The position numbers and the translations under genes were made by a program. From the IMG/VR virus record IMGVR_UViG_3300042368_001013, positions 27,795 to 91,794 of that record: a stretch of 64,000 nt of DNA, one strand, 5' to 3'. Shown here in pieces: positions 46,597-55,685 of the stretch. The notes beneath the pieces were generated by a model, which saw only the letters and a list, made by a program, of their open reading frames with translations, did not search any database and was not told where the DNA came from. Within the stretch, counting starts at the first letter, position 1; each line of letters begins with the position of its first letter. Origin of the DNA: a virus.

Positions 46597-47348
46597 ATGT
46601 ACAAGTTATCACCTTACCGGAAGCAACGGAAAGACAAAGTAAAATAAAAAATAATTTTAACAACCACAATATTGGTTTTGATTTTAAAAGTGGAATAAAA
46701 TTAAATGAATGTTTTTTTATAGAAGAAAATGGAAAACATTTTGTTGTATGTGATAATATAAAATTGGAAATAAATGAAAATTTGCTTTTACAAAATACGA
46801 ATAGAAACTGGATTCGTTTTGGTGAAATAGCAGCCTACATAGCACATTATAAATTATGGAAAGAGTTTTTAAACTCAAATAACGAAATAGTTATTATATG
46901 CGAAGATGACGCAAACCCACAATCTGATTTGCTTTTTTTAAATTCTTTTGACTATTCTAATATTGATTTTTTAAATTTACAAAATGTAACTGCACACAAC
47001 CAACCAAAAATAAATTTGTACCGAGAACCATTTGTAAAAATAAGTAATAAACTTGTAGAATACAAAACACAGTTACCTATTTTGTGCGAAGGTTTGGCAG
47101 CATACTTAATTACTAAATCTGGAGCAAATAAACTGTGTTCTTACATTGAAGCCAACGGTTACGTTGGTCCTAATGACTGTATGATCACCAAATTGTGCCA
47201 AAATGGAATAATGAGTATTCATGCCCCCGTAGATGTTGAAAAGTGTTTTGGGTTAGATGCTGAAACTTATGAAACTTCTTATACACATTCCGGGGCATTT
47301 AAAATTTTTAAACAATTTAACCAAATGGTATTGCAAGTAAGGGAGTAA
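46593..47348 (+). CDS. GT25-like glycosyltransferase B
   Basis: A 251-residue protein with the GT25 features NVQVITLPEATERQSKIKNNF, WIRFGEIAAYIAHYKLWKEF and IVIICEDDANP (acidic metal site), and GLAAYLITKSGANKL near the end. Overlaps the previous stop by 4 nt. Related to the enzyme at 43502 but longer and more typical. Acceptor unknown. Confidence 0.75.
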   Translation: MNVQVITLPEATERQSKIKNNFNNHNIGFDFKSGIKLNECFFIEENGKHFVVCDNIKLEINENLLLQNTNRNWIRFGEIAAYIAHYKLWKEFLNSNNEIVIICEDDANPQSDLLFLNSFDYSNIDFLNLQNVTAHNQPKINLYREPFVKISNKLVEYKTQLPILCEGLAAYLITKSGANKLCSYIEANGYVGPNDCMITKLCQNGIMSIHAPVDVEKCFGLDAETYETSYTHSGAFKIFKQFNQMVLQVRE

Positions 47349-47349
47349 T

Positions 47350-48117
47350 ATGTCTTATCTTCTGATAGAAAAAAGAACTGGTGGTTTGATGTCCTGCTTC
47401 AATTTAATCGCAGCGAGTCTAAGTTATCTTTATGATAATCAAATAAACAATTTTTATTTTATTTGGAACAGCGCCACTTATCAAAATAATCCACATGACA
47501 ATTTATTTGATAAGTTTATTTTTAAACAAACCCAACCAAGCGGCACATCTCCTTGGTCAAAAGTTATTAATGTTTTTGAATTAAGCCACCATTTTTATGC
47601 TCCAGTCGTACCACAAGAAAAAGTTGTAAGAATACACAATATATTGCAATATTATCATTATTTTTCAAATCCAATATATCAAGAACTCTTCAATACAGTA
47701 CCAAATAAACCAAAAACATTGGGTGTCCACGTAAGAAGAACTGACCACGCTATTCACGGAGATATATTGCCGGATGAATACTATTTTGAAAAAATAGATG
47801 CCAATTTAAAAACCGGAAAATATGAAAATATATTTTTAGCTACTGACGAATATAAAATTGTAGATGCATTTAAAAACAAGTATGGTAATATGTTATTTAC
47901 AAATGAGAATATAACAAGAAGCAATAATGACGTAACTATTCCATTTTGTAATTATGAAGACAAAGACAAGCTAGCATTAGATATTTTTAAAGAAGGAATT
48001 GCTCTTTCTAGGTGTGACAAAATGATTTTTACTAGTAGCAATATACCGAATTACGTAAGGTTTTTAAGTCCAAACATGGATTGCGAACAGATAGATACTC
48101 ATATACAGTTTAGGTAA
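47350..48117 (+). CDS. NodZ/GT23-like fucosyltransferase-family protein
   Basis: A 255-residue protein with the GT-B O-/N-fucosyltransferase pattern: TLGVHVRRTDHAIHGD (residues 123-138), EYYFEKID, then NIFLATDEYKIVDAF and a late FTSSNIPNYVRF. This is typical of NodZ/GT23-like and GT11-like proteins, in which the HxRRTD arginine contacts GDP-fucose. Start 1 nt past the previous stop. Third candidate fucosyltransferase group in the cassette. Confidence 0.7.
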   Translation: MSYLLIEKRTGGLMSCFNLIAASLSYLYDNQINNFYFIWNSATYQNNPHDNLFDKFIFKQTQPSGTSPWSKVINVFELSHHFYAPVVPQEKVVRIHNILQYYHYFSNPIYQELFNTVPNKPKTLGVHVRRTDHAIHGDILPDEYYFEKIDANLKTGKYENIFLATDEYKIVDAFKNKYGNMLFTNENITRSNNDVTIPFCNYEDKDKLALDIFKEGIALSRCDKMIFTSSNIPNYVRFLSPNMDCEQIDTHIQFR

Positions 48118-48120
48118 TTT

Positions 48121-48687
48121 ATGAATAAAATAGAACATTTTTATAAAACTATCGGAGAAGATTGGTTTCCTTATACAAATTTATACAAATTTATGGTTGA
48201 AAGGTTTGACTCTGGATCTAAATTTGTAGAAGTTGGTTCGTGGAAAGGTAGAAGTGCTGCTTTTATGGCGGTAGAAATACATAACTCAGGGAAAAATATA
48301 CACTTTGATTGCGTAGATACATGGAAGGGATCCGGTAATGAAGATTATCACCAAAATGATCCAGCTGTTCAAAACAATTTGTTATATGAAACATTTTTAA
48401 AAAATACGGAAACCGTAAAACATATAATAAATCCTGTTAGAGCAACTTCAGTAGAGGCATCAAAGATGTATGAGGACAACAGTTTAGATTTTGTATTTAT
48501 TGATGCATGCCATTTATACGAATGCGTAAAGGAAGACATAGAACACTGGTATCCAAAAGTAAAAGTAGGCGGCATGATTGCAGGTCACGATTTTCATTAT
48601 CCTGAAGTACAAAAGGCAGTATTAGAAAAATTTGAAAATGTATTTTACGATCAGCCCGGTGATTGTTGGGTTTTACAAAAAAATTGA
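48121..48687 (+). CDS. SAM-dependent class I methyltransferase
   Basis: A 188-residue methyltransferase (Methyltransf_24 type). SAM-binding motif I is KFVEVGSWKGRSAAF (35-48), then FDCVDTWKGS, and the acidic LDFVFIDACHLYECVKEDI and GGMIAGHDFHYPEV. Such enzymes in polysaccharide clusters often methylate sugars or cap chains. Three nt after the NodZ-like gene. The substrate could be a deoxysugar made by the downstream genes; this is inference. Confidence 0.75.
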   Translation: MNKIEHFYKTIGEDWFPYTNLYKFMVERFDSGSKFVEVGSWKGRSAAFMAVEIHNSGKNIHFDCVDTWKGSGNEDYHQNDPAVQNNLLYETFLKNTETVKHIINPVRATSVEASKMYEDNSLDFVFIDACHLYECVKEDIEHWYPKVKVGGMIAGHDFHYPEVQKAVLEKFENVFYDQPGDCWVLQKN

Positions 48688-48693
48688 GGTCAC

Positions 48694-49581
48694 ATGCAGG
48701 AAGTACGTGGATTAATTTTTTATAGCAATGGACATAATGGTGATATACACTATTCTAGAAATTTTGTAAAAGATATTATGTCTCAAATGCCAATTCAAGC
48801 AGAATATAAATTTAATTGTTCCGCAAAATTATTAAAAGACATATTAAATTTATCTTTTAATAATTTTAATATCTTTCAATTTAATGATATGGAAATTTTA
48901 TACGACGAATCAACAAAATGTTTATTTGTCAATACGTGGGTTGGTTCTTCCAGAGCAAAATTTATTCAAAATGAAGTTGGTTGTTCTTTAACAGCAAATT
49001 ATAATAAATTTAAAGAAATATATTTTAATTTAAATTTGGAATTAAAGTCACCAGATTTTTACGTTCCAGATGTAAATTGGTCTAAGTATGACACCAGCTT
49101 TGTAGATGAATTTATATCAAAAAATGTATTTAAAAAATACATTTTAATAGCAAACGGAGAAGTGTTATCCGGCCAATCATCTTTTATTGATTTTAATCTT
49201 ATTGTTAAAAATTTATCTATTAAGTATACTGACGTTTGTTTTATTATGACAGATATTAAGAATAAAATATACCAACCAAATGTATTTTACACATCTGATT
49301 TTATTAAAACCGATGGTGGGGATTTAAATGAAATTGGTTACTTAAGCACTAAGGTTAATTTTATTATTGGTCGCGGGAGTGGTCCATTTTGTTTTGCTCA
49401 TAATAAAGATAATTTATTTGACAAAAATAAAAAGTTTTTGGCTATTACAAAATATAGAACTGATGGCCTATGGGCTTTACCAGAACAATTGCCCACAGAG
49501 CAAGCAAAACAACTTTGGACGAATATGTTTGACAACAACACAATTTATAGTATTATTTCAAAAGAAATAGAAAGCAATTAA
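48694..49581 (+). CDS. Probable GT-B-type protein (unknown)
   Basis: A 295-residue protein. FYSNGHNGDIHYSRNFVKDI at the start and KKYILIANGEVLSGQSSFIDFNLIVKNL, FIIGRGSGPFCFA late in the chain suggest a two-domain Rossmann (GT-B) fold as in heptosyltransferase-like enzymes (the GRGSGP loop would bind phosphate). No diagnostic family motif is certain. Seven nt after the methyltransferase, with GAGGTC as ribosome-binding site. Confidence 0.5.
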   Translation: MQEVRGLIFYSNGHNGDIHYSRNFVKDIMSQMPIQAEYKFNCSAKLLKDILNLSFNNFNIFQFNDMEILYDESTKCLFVNTWVGSSRAKFIQNEVGCSLTANYNKFKEIYFNLNLELKSPDFYVPDVNWSKYDTSFVDEFISKNVFKKYILIANGEVLSGQSSFIDFNLIVKNLSIKYTDVCFIMTDIKNKIYQPNVFYTSDFIKTDGGDLNEIGYLSTKVNFIIGRGSGPFCFAHNKDNLFDKNKKFLAITKYRTDGLWALPEQLPTEQAKQLWTNMFDNNTIYSIISKEIESN

Positions 49582-49582
49582 A

Positions 49583-49939
49583 ATGAATATTGACGTTGCA
49601 TTAAATTTAGAATTGATTATTAAAAATAAAGTCAATGAAATTTTAAACCCAAAAACCGGTCTTCCAAAATTACCAGTTGATTTAGCAGTATCTGATAATT
49701 TGGGAGAGGTAATTGAAAAACTTGTCATTCTTCATATTAGAACTTGGTTTTTAGAAGATATGGCAGGAGTAGCCAAAACTGACGCAGAACTGGCTGACAT
49801 CAAAAGAAAAGTAGACATTTGTTTTAAGCAAAAGCGACCCATGTATGTTCAAGCTATAAATAAAATGATAGATTCGGCCATCAAAGGTGAAAGATCTCTA
49901 CAAGAAGACAGTGTAAAAATTTATAAAAGTGTTGAGTAA
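49583..49939 (+). CDS. Small helical protein of glycan clusters (DUF4254-like)
   Basis: A 118-residue helical protein. LGEVIEKLVILHIRTWFLEDMAGVAKTDAELADIKRKVDICFKQKRPMY follows the pattern (LATIHxxLWxLED... IxxxKRxID) of small proteins, DUF4254-like, that accompany glycosyltransferase genes in bacteria and phages. Function unknown. Stop shares bases with the transketolase start (TAATG). Confidence 0.45.
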   Translation: MNIDVALNLELIIKNKVNEILNPKTGLPKLPVDLAVSDNLGEVIEKLVILHIRTWFLEDMAGVAKTDAELADIKRKVDICFKQKRPMYVQAINKMIDSAIKGERSLQEDSVKIYKSVE

Positions 49940-50664
49940 TGAAAAAAGATCTTATTGTTAAAATTTTAACATTAGCAAATAAAAAGAAAGAAGGGCATAT
50001 AGGAAGTTCTCTTTCAATTTTAGATATTTTGTTAGTGTTGTACAAAGACTATATCAATAAAAACAATAAATTTGTTTTGTCCAAGGGACACGCTTCCCTT
50101 GGACTTTTTGTTGTATTAGAATATTTTGGATTACTTGAAAGTGACTTAAACACATTTTGTGATTTTAATTCTGAATTTGGAGGACACCCCTGCAATAAAG
50201 TAAAACATGTAGAAACATCTACTGGATCTTTGGGGCATGGTTTACCAATAGCGGTTGGTATGGCTCTTGGAAATAAAATACAAAAGGTAGAAGGCAATGT
50301 TTATGTGTTAATTGGTGACGGCGAATCAAATGAGGGATCTGTATGGGAAGCCGCGATGTTGGCATCACATCACAAACTAAACAATCTTGTTTGTATTATG
50401 GATTATAATCACTCTGGAGATAGAGCAATACGTATTGATTCTGTTTATGAAAAATTTAAAGCTTTTGGCTGGGATTGTGTCGAAATAGATGGTCATAGTG
50501 AAGCACAAATAAAATCTGCACTTAGCGTCACAAATAAACCACTTTTTATTTTGGCTAATACAATAAAAGGAAAAGGTATTAAGGTTATGGAAAATAATCC
50601 AGAGTGGCACCACAAAGCACCAAATGACGAAGAATTAAAATTGTTTATTGAAGAATTAAGATGA
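49939..50664 (+). CDS. Transketolase-like N-terminal (TPP-binding) subunit
   Basis: A 241-residue transketolase N-terminal half. KEGHIGSSLSILDILLVLY, KFVLSKGHAS, GSLGHGLPIAVGMALG and the TPP motif GDGESNEGSVWEAAM...NNLVCIMDYN (Gly-Asp-Gly at 126-128) are all present. With the next gene it makes a split TPP enzyme. Beside a ColD-type dehydratase and an SDR, it may attach a two-carbon (ketol) unit to a keto-deoxysugar rather than serve the pentose phosphate pathway. That is inference. Confidence 0.85.
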   Translation: MKKDLIVKILTLANKKKEGHIGSSLSILDILLVLYKDYINKNNKFVLSKGHASLGLFVVLEYFGLLESDLNTFCDFNSEFGGHPCNKVKHVETSTGSLGHGLPIAVGMALGNKIQKVEGNVYVLIGDGESNEGSVWEAAMLASHHKLNNLVCIMDYNHSGDRAIRIDSVYEKFKAFGWDCVEIDGHSEAQIKSALSVTNKPLFILANTIKGKGIKVMENNPEWHHKAPNDEELKLFIEELR

Positions 50665-51536
50665 GAAAACAGTTTACAAAGACTTTACAGAATATACTTT
50701 ATTCAAATAATAAGACCTGTCTTCTTTTAGGAGATATTGGAGTATTTGGTTTCAAGAATGAGCTGACTAACTTGCCAGACAGGGTTTACAATATAGGAAT
50801 TCTAGAGCAATCTACTATAGGAACGGCAGCTGGCTTGGCTAAAACTGGACTGATACCCTTTGTTCACACGATTGCACCATTTTTGGTTGAAAGAAGTCTT
50901 GAACAATTAAAAGTAGACTTTGGTTATCAATGTTTAAATGGTAATTTTATAAGTGTAGGTGCATCGTATGATTACGCATCTCTTGGTTGCACACATCACT
51001 GCCCCGGAGATATTATGTGTTTAATGTCCATTCCAAACATGGAAATTGTTTGTCCGGGAACATCAAAAGAGTTTGATAGTTTGATTACACAGTCTTATAA
51101 CAATGGAAATCCAACGTATTTTAGATTAAGCGAATACGAAAATGATTTGGACAATATTACGGAATTTGGGAAAGCAAAGCTAATAAAAAAAGGATCTAAA
51201 GCAACAATTGTTTGTTTTGGAAATATGTTAAAAAATATTTTAAAGGCAGTTGAAGATGTAGACGTTACTGTATTATATTACAATACTATAAAACCATTTG
51301 ATCATAAACTACTTCTAAATAATTTTAGTGAAACAATAATAGTATGTGAACCGTTTTATGAAGGTAGTGCCAATATTTTAATAACAAAAAGTTTAGAAAG
51401 CAAATCATATAAGCTTTTTAATATTGGTATTCCACATAAATTTTTAACCAACTATGGTAAAAAAGAGGATCATGATTATTATTTAAACTTAGATGAAAAA
51501 TCTTTAAAAGAAAGAATATTGAAGTGCTTGATATAA
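50661..51536 (+). CDS. Transketolase-like C-terminal subunit
   Basis: A 291-residue subunit with the pyrimidine-binding and C-terminal domains of transketolase: LLGDIGVFGFKNE, NIGILEQSTIGTAAGLAKTGLIPFVHTIAPFLVERSLEQLKVDFG (catalytic Glu of ILEQ) and SYDYASLGCTHHCPGDI (His pair). It overlaps the N-terminal subunit by 4 nt, implying equal amounts. C-terminal part (ETIIVCEPFYEGSANILITKSL) is like DXS/TK domain III. Confidence 0.85.
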   Translation: MRKQFTKTLQNILYSNNKTCLLLGDIGVFGFKNELTNLPDRVYNIGILEQSTIGTAAGLAKTGLIPFVHTIAPFLVERSLEQLKVDFGYQCLNGNFISVGASYDYASLGCTHHCPGDIMCLMSIPNMEIVCPGTSKEFDSLITQSYNNGNPTYFRLSEYENDLDNITEFGKAKLIKKGSKATIVCFGNMLKNILKAVEDVDVTVLYYNTIKPFDHKLLLNNFSETIIVCEPFYEGSANILITKSLESKSYKLFNIGIPHKFLTNYGKKEDHDYYLNLDEKSLKERILKCLI

Positions 51537-52546
51537 TTTATAATGATGGAAAATTAAGTTACCAAAACATAAACATAAATTTTTCTTTATTAAAAGATAA
51601 AAAAGTTTTAATAACTGGTGCTACTGGATTAATAGGTTTGCACATTTTATCAATATTAAAAACGGCACAACTAGATTATAATATTAAAATTTTTTGTTGG
51701 GTTACTGGTCCAATTGACCCAAAGATTAGCCCAATCTTCAATAACTGTGAGTTACTTGTTGGTGATTTGACAAATATTAATCAAGATATTGAAACAAATT
51801 TTAATAAACACTTTGATTTGATAATCCATTCGGCTGGCTACGCCCAACCACAAAAATTTATCGGAAACAAAGTAAATACAATACAATTAAATACTTCAGC
51901 TATTATTGATTTGTTTAAATTATTAAAAGACAAAGGTACATTTGTTTTTTGCAGCACCAGTGAAATTTATAGTGGATTGATTAAAGAAAATATTTTTGAG
52001 CAAGAAATAGGTACTACTACACCAGAGCACCCAAGAGCCTGCTACATCGAAAGTAAACGCTGTGGGGAGACTATATGTCACTCTTTTGCTGAACGTGGGT
52101 ATTCGGTCAAGATAGCGCGCATAAGCCTAGCTTATGGTCCCGGAGCCAGAGCAAACGACACCAGAGTTATGCAGAACATAATCGACAAAGCGATAAAAGA
52201 AAACAAAATAGAACTGTTAGACAGTGGATCTTCTATTAGAACTTATTGTTATGCTGCTGACATAGCAGAAATGTTATGGAATATTTCTTTACTTGGCAAA
52301 AAAACTGTGTATAATATAGCGGGAATGTCTAGAATCACAATTAAAGAATTGGCTGAAAAAGTTGCCAATAAACTAAATTGTGAATTAATAATTCCTGCAG
52401 ATGATAAATTTAGTTTATCAGGAAACCCATCATTAGTAAATTTAAATATTGAAAAATATATGATAGAATTTAATAAAAAAAATTTTACTAATTTTGAAGA
52501 TGGTCTTGATAAAACCATACAATGGCAAAAATATATTTTAAAATAA
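51524..52546 (+). CDS. NAD-dependent extended SDR (epimerase/dehydratase family)
   Basis: A 340-residue extended SDR. Rossmann motif GATGLIG at 32-38, FCSTSEIYSG with the Ser/Thr, and YIESK (Tyr174, Lys178) in HPRACYIESKRCGET, reminiscent of UDP-glucuronate decarboxylase-type enzymes. It begins with GTG inside the transketolase gene end. The likely job is reduction, epimerisation or decarboxylation of a nucleotide sugar, perhaps the product of the transketolase or ColD-like enzyme. The segment around YxxxK (about 52018-52200) is GC-rich. Confidence 0.75.
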   Translation: MLDIIYNDGKLSYQNININFSLLKDKKVLITGATGLIGLHILSILKTAQLDYNIKIFCWVTGPIDPKISPIFNNCELLVGDLTNINQDIETNFNKHFDLIIHSAGYAQPQKFIGNKVNTIQLNTSAIIDLFKLLKDKGTFVFCSTSEIYSGLIKENIFEQEIGTTTPEHPRACYIESKRCGETICHSFAERGYSVKIARISLAYGPGARANDTRVMQNIIDKAIKENKIELLDSGSSIRTYCYAADIAEMLWNISLLGKKTVYNIAGMSRITIKELAEKVANKLNCELIIPADDKFSLSGNPSLVNLNIEKYMIEFNKKNFTNFEDGLDKTIQWQKYILK

Positions 52547-52547
52547 C

Positions 52548-53720
52548 ATGTTAAGCAAACCAATTAAATTAGTAAAAGACACAATCACACATCAAGAAAT
52601 TGATCAGCTGTGTGACTGGTTAAAAACGTACCCACAACTTACTAAAGGTAAGTTAACAGAAGAATTTGAACAGTTGTGGTCAGACTGGTTGGGAGTAAAG
52701 TACTCTGTATTTGTAAATTCAGGTTCTTCAGCAAATTTAGCAATGCTTTATGCACTTAAAGTTGCCAACAGATTGAAGAATAATAAAATTATTCTTCCCT
52801 GTGTATCATGGGTCACCACTGTAAGCCCCGCAATCCAATTTGGTATGGAACCAATTTTGTGTGATACAGACAAAGATGGATTAGGATTAGATGTTGAGTA
52901 TTTTGAAAAACTTTGTAAAGAACACAATCCAGCATGTGTAATGTTGGTACATGTATTGGGTGTGCCAAATAAGTTAAATGAAATTTTAGATATATGCAAA
53001 AAGTATGACGTAATTTTGTTAGAAGATTCATGTGAAAGCGTTGGAACGTTGTATAATAGTAAACAAACAGGAACGTTTGGTATTATGTCTTCGTTTTCAA
53101 CTTATTTTGGCCATCACTTTTCAACTATAGAAGGTGGTTTTGTCTGTACGAATGATTTTGAATTGTATGAGATATTAAAATCAATTAGGTCGCACGGATG
53201 GAGTAGAGACTTATCAGTTGAAACAAAAGAAAAACTTCAAAAAGAAAACAACATAGACAATTTTAGAAATTTTTATACTTTTTATTATCCAGGATTTAAT
53301 TTAAGAGCAACAGATGTACAAGCTTTTCTTGGCATAAACCAGTTAAAAACTTTAAATACAAAAAATCAAAAAAGATACAACAATCTTGTACTTTACGACT
53401 CATTAATTAAAAATAATTATTGGAAGTTAAAATATGAAGGATTTGTTAGCAATTTTGCATATCCAATAATCCATCCCAATAAAAATAAAATTGCTCAAAA
53501 TTTACAAAACAACAACATTGAATGCAGACCACTTATTTGTGGAAGCATGTCAAGACAACCATTTTTTTACAAGCAATATGGTTTAAAACAATATCCATTC
53601 TCAGACGTTGTACATGATTATGGCTTGTACTTGCCAAACAATCCAGACATGACAGAAGAGGATATTGTTTATATTTCAAATATAGTAAACGAAACAATTA
53701 ATAAGGATACCAATGAATAA
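52548..53720 (+). CDS. ColD-like GDP-4-keto-6-deoxymannose 3-dehydratase (PLP/PMP)
   Basis: A 390-residue DegT/DnrJ-family (aspartate aminotransferase fold) enzyme. The catalytic Lys is replaced: FSTYFGHHFSTIEGGF with His189-His190, as in ColD and E1/RfbH-type 3-dehydratases. The E1 iron-sulfur Cys pattern (CxC-x7-C) is absent, so ColD is the nearer match. ColD removes the C3 hydroxyl of GDP-4-keto-6-deoxymannose, the first step to GDP-colitose. The substrate would come from the GDP-mannose 4,6-dehydratase two genes away. The next gene overlaps by 8 nt. Confidence 0.8.
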   Translation: MLSKPIKLVKDTITHQEIDQLCDWLKTYPQLTKGKLTEEFEQLWSDWLGVKYSVFVNSGSSANLAMLYALKVANRLKNNKIILPCVSWVTTVSPAIQFGMEPILCDTDKDGLGLDVEYFEKLCKEHNPACVMLVHVLGVPNKLNEILDICKKYDVILLEDSCESVGTLYNSKQTGTFGIMSSFSTYFGHHFSTIEGGFVCTNDFELYEILKSIRSHGWSRDLSVETKEKLQKENNIDNFRNFYTFYYPGFNLRATDVQAFLGINQLKTLNTKNQKRYNNLVLYDSLIKNNYWKLKYEGFVSNFAYPIIHPNKNKIAQNLQNNNIECRPLICGSMSRQPFFYKQYGLKQYPFSDVVHDYGLYLPNNPDMTEEDIVYISNIVNETINKDTNE

Positions 53721-54657
53721 AAATGCAAAAATATTTGTAGCTGGCCATAGAGGTTTAATTGGCTCTGCTATTGTCAGAAAGCTTGAAGAACAAGGATATA
53801 CTAACATAATCAAAAGAACCAGACAAGAAATGGATCTCAGAGATCAACTAGCCGTTTGGCATTTTTTCCAAAAAGAAAAACCAGAATATGTATTTCTTTG
53901 TGCCGCAAAAGTAGGTGGAATAGGTTGGAACAAAGAGTGTCCAGCAGAATTTACTTATGATAATTTGCAAATTCAAAATAATGTAATTCATAGTGCAAGT
54001 TTATCTGGCACCAAAAAACTTTTGTTTTTGGGTTCAGCGTGTATCTATCCAAAAATTACACCACAGCCTATTAAAGAAGAATATCTTTTAACTGGTGAGT
54101 TAGAAGAAACAAATGCAGGATATGCATTGGCAAAAATTGTTGGTTTAAAAATGTGTCAATATTATAAACAACAATACGGTTTCAATTGCATTTCATTGAT
54201 GCCCGCAAATGCATACGGAATTAATGATAATTTTAATATTCAAAAATGTCACGTAATTCCAGCGTTGATTAGAAAATTTATTAATGCAAAAGAAAACAAT
54301 CATCCAACAGTAGAGTGTTTTGGTGATGGTACACCAACAAGAGAATTTATTTGTTCTGACGATATGGCTGACGCATCTGTTTATCTAATGAACAATTATG
54401 ATGGCTCTGATATTATCAATGTTGGTACTGGAATGGATGTAACAATAAAAGAATTGGCAGAAACCATCAAAGAAAAGATAGGTTATACTGGTGAAATCGT
54501 ATGGGACACTACTAAACCAAATGGAACACCTCTAAGAAAACTTAGTAATGATAGGTTAAAGAGTTTGGGATGGTCAGCAAAAATTAATTTGAGCGAAGGA
54601 ATTTCTCGCACCATTAAATGGTATATGGATAATAAAGAAACATATGATAGAAATTAA
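53713..54657 (+). CDS. fcl: GDP-L-fucose synthase-like SDR
   Basis: A 314-residue extended SDR with GHRGLIGSAIV (11-21), FLGSACIYPKITPQPIKEEYLLTGELEETNAGYALAKI (Tyr137, Lys141), MPANAYGINDNFN and the late PNGTPLRKLSNDRLKSLGW. These are typical of GDP-4-keto-6-deoxymannose epimerase/reductase (Fcl/WcaG), which yields GDP-L-fucose. ColC (GDP-colitose synthase) is homologous and could be the actual activity, as a ColD-like gene is adjacent. Either way it completes the pathway from GDP-mannose. Confidence 0.85.
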   Translation: MNKNAKIFVAGHRGLIGSAIVRKLEEQGYTNIIKRTRQEMDLRDQLAVWHFFQKEKPEYVFLCAAKVGGIGWNKECPAEFTYDNLQIQNNVIHSASLSGTKKLLFLGSACIYPKITPQPIKEEYLLTGELEETNAGYALAKIVGLKMCQYYKQQYGFNCISLMPANAYGINDNFNIQKCHVIPALIRKFINAKENNHPTVECFGDGTPTREFICSDDMADASVYLMNNYDGSDIINVGTGMDVTIKELAETIKEKIGYTGEIVWDTTKPNGTPLRKLSNDRLKSLGWSAKINLSEGISRTIKWYMDNKETYDRN

Positions 54658-54669
54658 TAAAGGTTTTAT

Positions 54670-55671
54670 ATGAAAAAAGCATTAATTATCGGTGCAAACG
54701 GTCAAGACGCATCATATCTTGCGGAGTTTCTGCTAGATAAAAAATATGAAGTTCATGGTACAATTCGTAGAAATTCCGTACCAGAATCACAAACAACCAG
54801 AATACAATATCTTCATGATAAAAATTTAATTAAATTGCATTACGCAGATTTAACAGATCCAATTAGTATTGAATCTGTAATCCAGAGATTGCAGCCAGAA
54901 GAAATTTATCATTTGGCAGCACAATCTCACGTTCAGATATCGTTTGATTTACCACACTATACACTTGAGGTCAATGGCGGTGGTACTCTTTCTGTTCTTG
55001 AGGCAGTCAGACGATTTTCTCCAGAATCAAAGGTATACCACGCCGCAACTTCAGAAATGTTTGGTAATGCTAAAGATGCTGACGGATATCAAAGAGAAAC
55101 AACTCCCATGATTCCAGTTAGCCCATATGGATGTTCAAAATTATATGCCCATACTTTATGCAGAAATTACAGCCAAGCATATGGTATTTTTGCTTGTTCT
55201 GGAATTTTATTTAACCACGAATCTCCAAGACGCGGCATTAACTTTGTCACAAACAAAACAGCTTTAGAAGCAGCTAAAATTAAATTAGGATTATCTAATA
55301 AGTTGGTTTTAGGGAATCTTGGATCACAACGTGATTGGGGGCATGCCAAAGATTATGTAAAGGCAATGTGGTTAATGCTTCAACGACCATCTCCCGATAG
55401 CTATGTAATCGCAACAGGAGAAACCAGGTCTGTTTGTGAAATGGTAAATTACGTTTTTAATAGACTTAATTTAGATCCTAAAAAGTATATTATAACAGAT
55501 GAAAAATATTGCAGACCCGAAGAATTGCATTATTTAAAAGGTGATGCTACAAAAGCAAAAACAGAACTTAATTGGGCACCAGAAATTTCATTTTATTCTA
55601 TGATGGATGAAATGGTAGATCATTGGATTTCTGTATTACAGAATAAAAAACTTGATTTTACAATTGTATAA
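54670..55671 (+). CDS. gmd: GDP-mannose 4,6-dehydratase
   Basis: A 333-residue SDR with GANGQDASYLAEFLL (8-22), HGTIRRNS, HAATSEMFGNA, SPYGCSKLYAH (Tyr153, Lys157) and NHESPRRGINFVTNK, diagnostic for GMD. It turns GDP-mannose into GDP-4-keto-6-deoxymannose, the branch point to fucose, colitose and perosamine. AAAGG lies before the ATG. Last gene of the sugar cassette; the phage relies on the host for GDP-mannose. Confidence 0.9.
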   Translation: MKKALIIGANGQDASYLAEFLLDKKYEVHGTIRRNSVPESQTTRIQYLHDKNLIKLHYADLTDPISIESVIQRLQPEEIYHLAAQSHVQISFDLPHYTLEVNGGGTLSVLEAVRRFSPESKVYHAATSEMFGNAKDADGYQRETTPMIPVSPYGCSKLYAHTLCRNYSQAYGIFACSGILFNHESPRRGINFVTNKTALEAAKIKLGLSNKLVLGNLGSQRDWGHAKDYVKAMWLMLQRPSPDSYVIATGETRSVCEMVNYVFNRLNLDPKKYIITDEKYCRPEELHYLKGDATKAKTELNWAPEISFYSMMDEMVDHWISVLQNKKLDFTIV

Positions 55672-55679
55672 AGTATAAT
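55652..55679 (+). promoter_or_regulatory. Sigma70-type promoter of gp55 (TTGATT-16-TATAAT)
   Basis: TTGATT overlaps the end of gmd; TATAAT follows after 16 nt, then 6 nt (AATAAA) and the gp55 GTG. The expected start of transcription is the G of the GTG. Confidence 0.75.
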
Positions 55680-55685
55680 AATAAA

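Noticed and set aside
52548-53720. Ordinary sugar aminotransferase (perosamine synthase type)
   Set aside because: The catalytic lysine position is His-His, as in ColD-type dehydratases.
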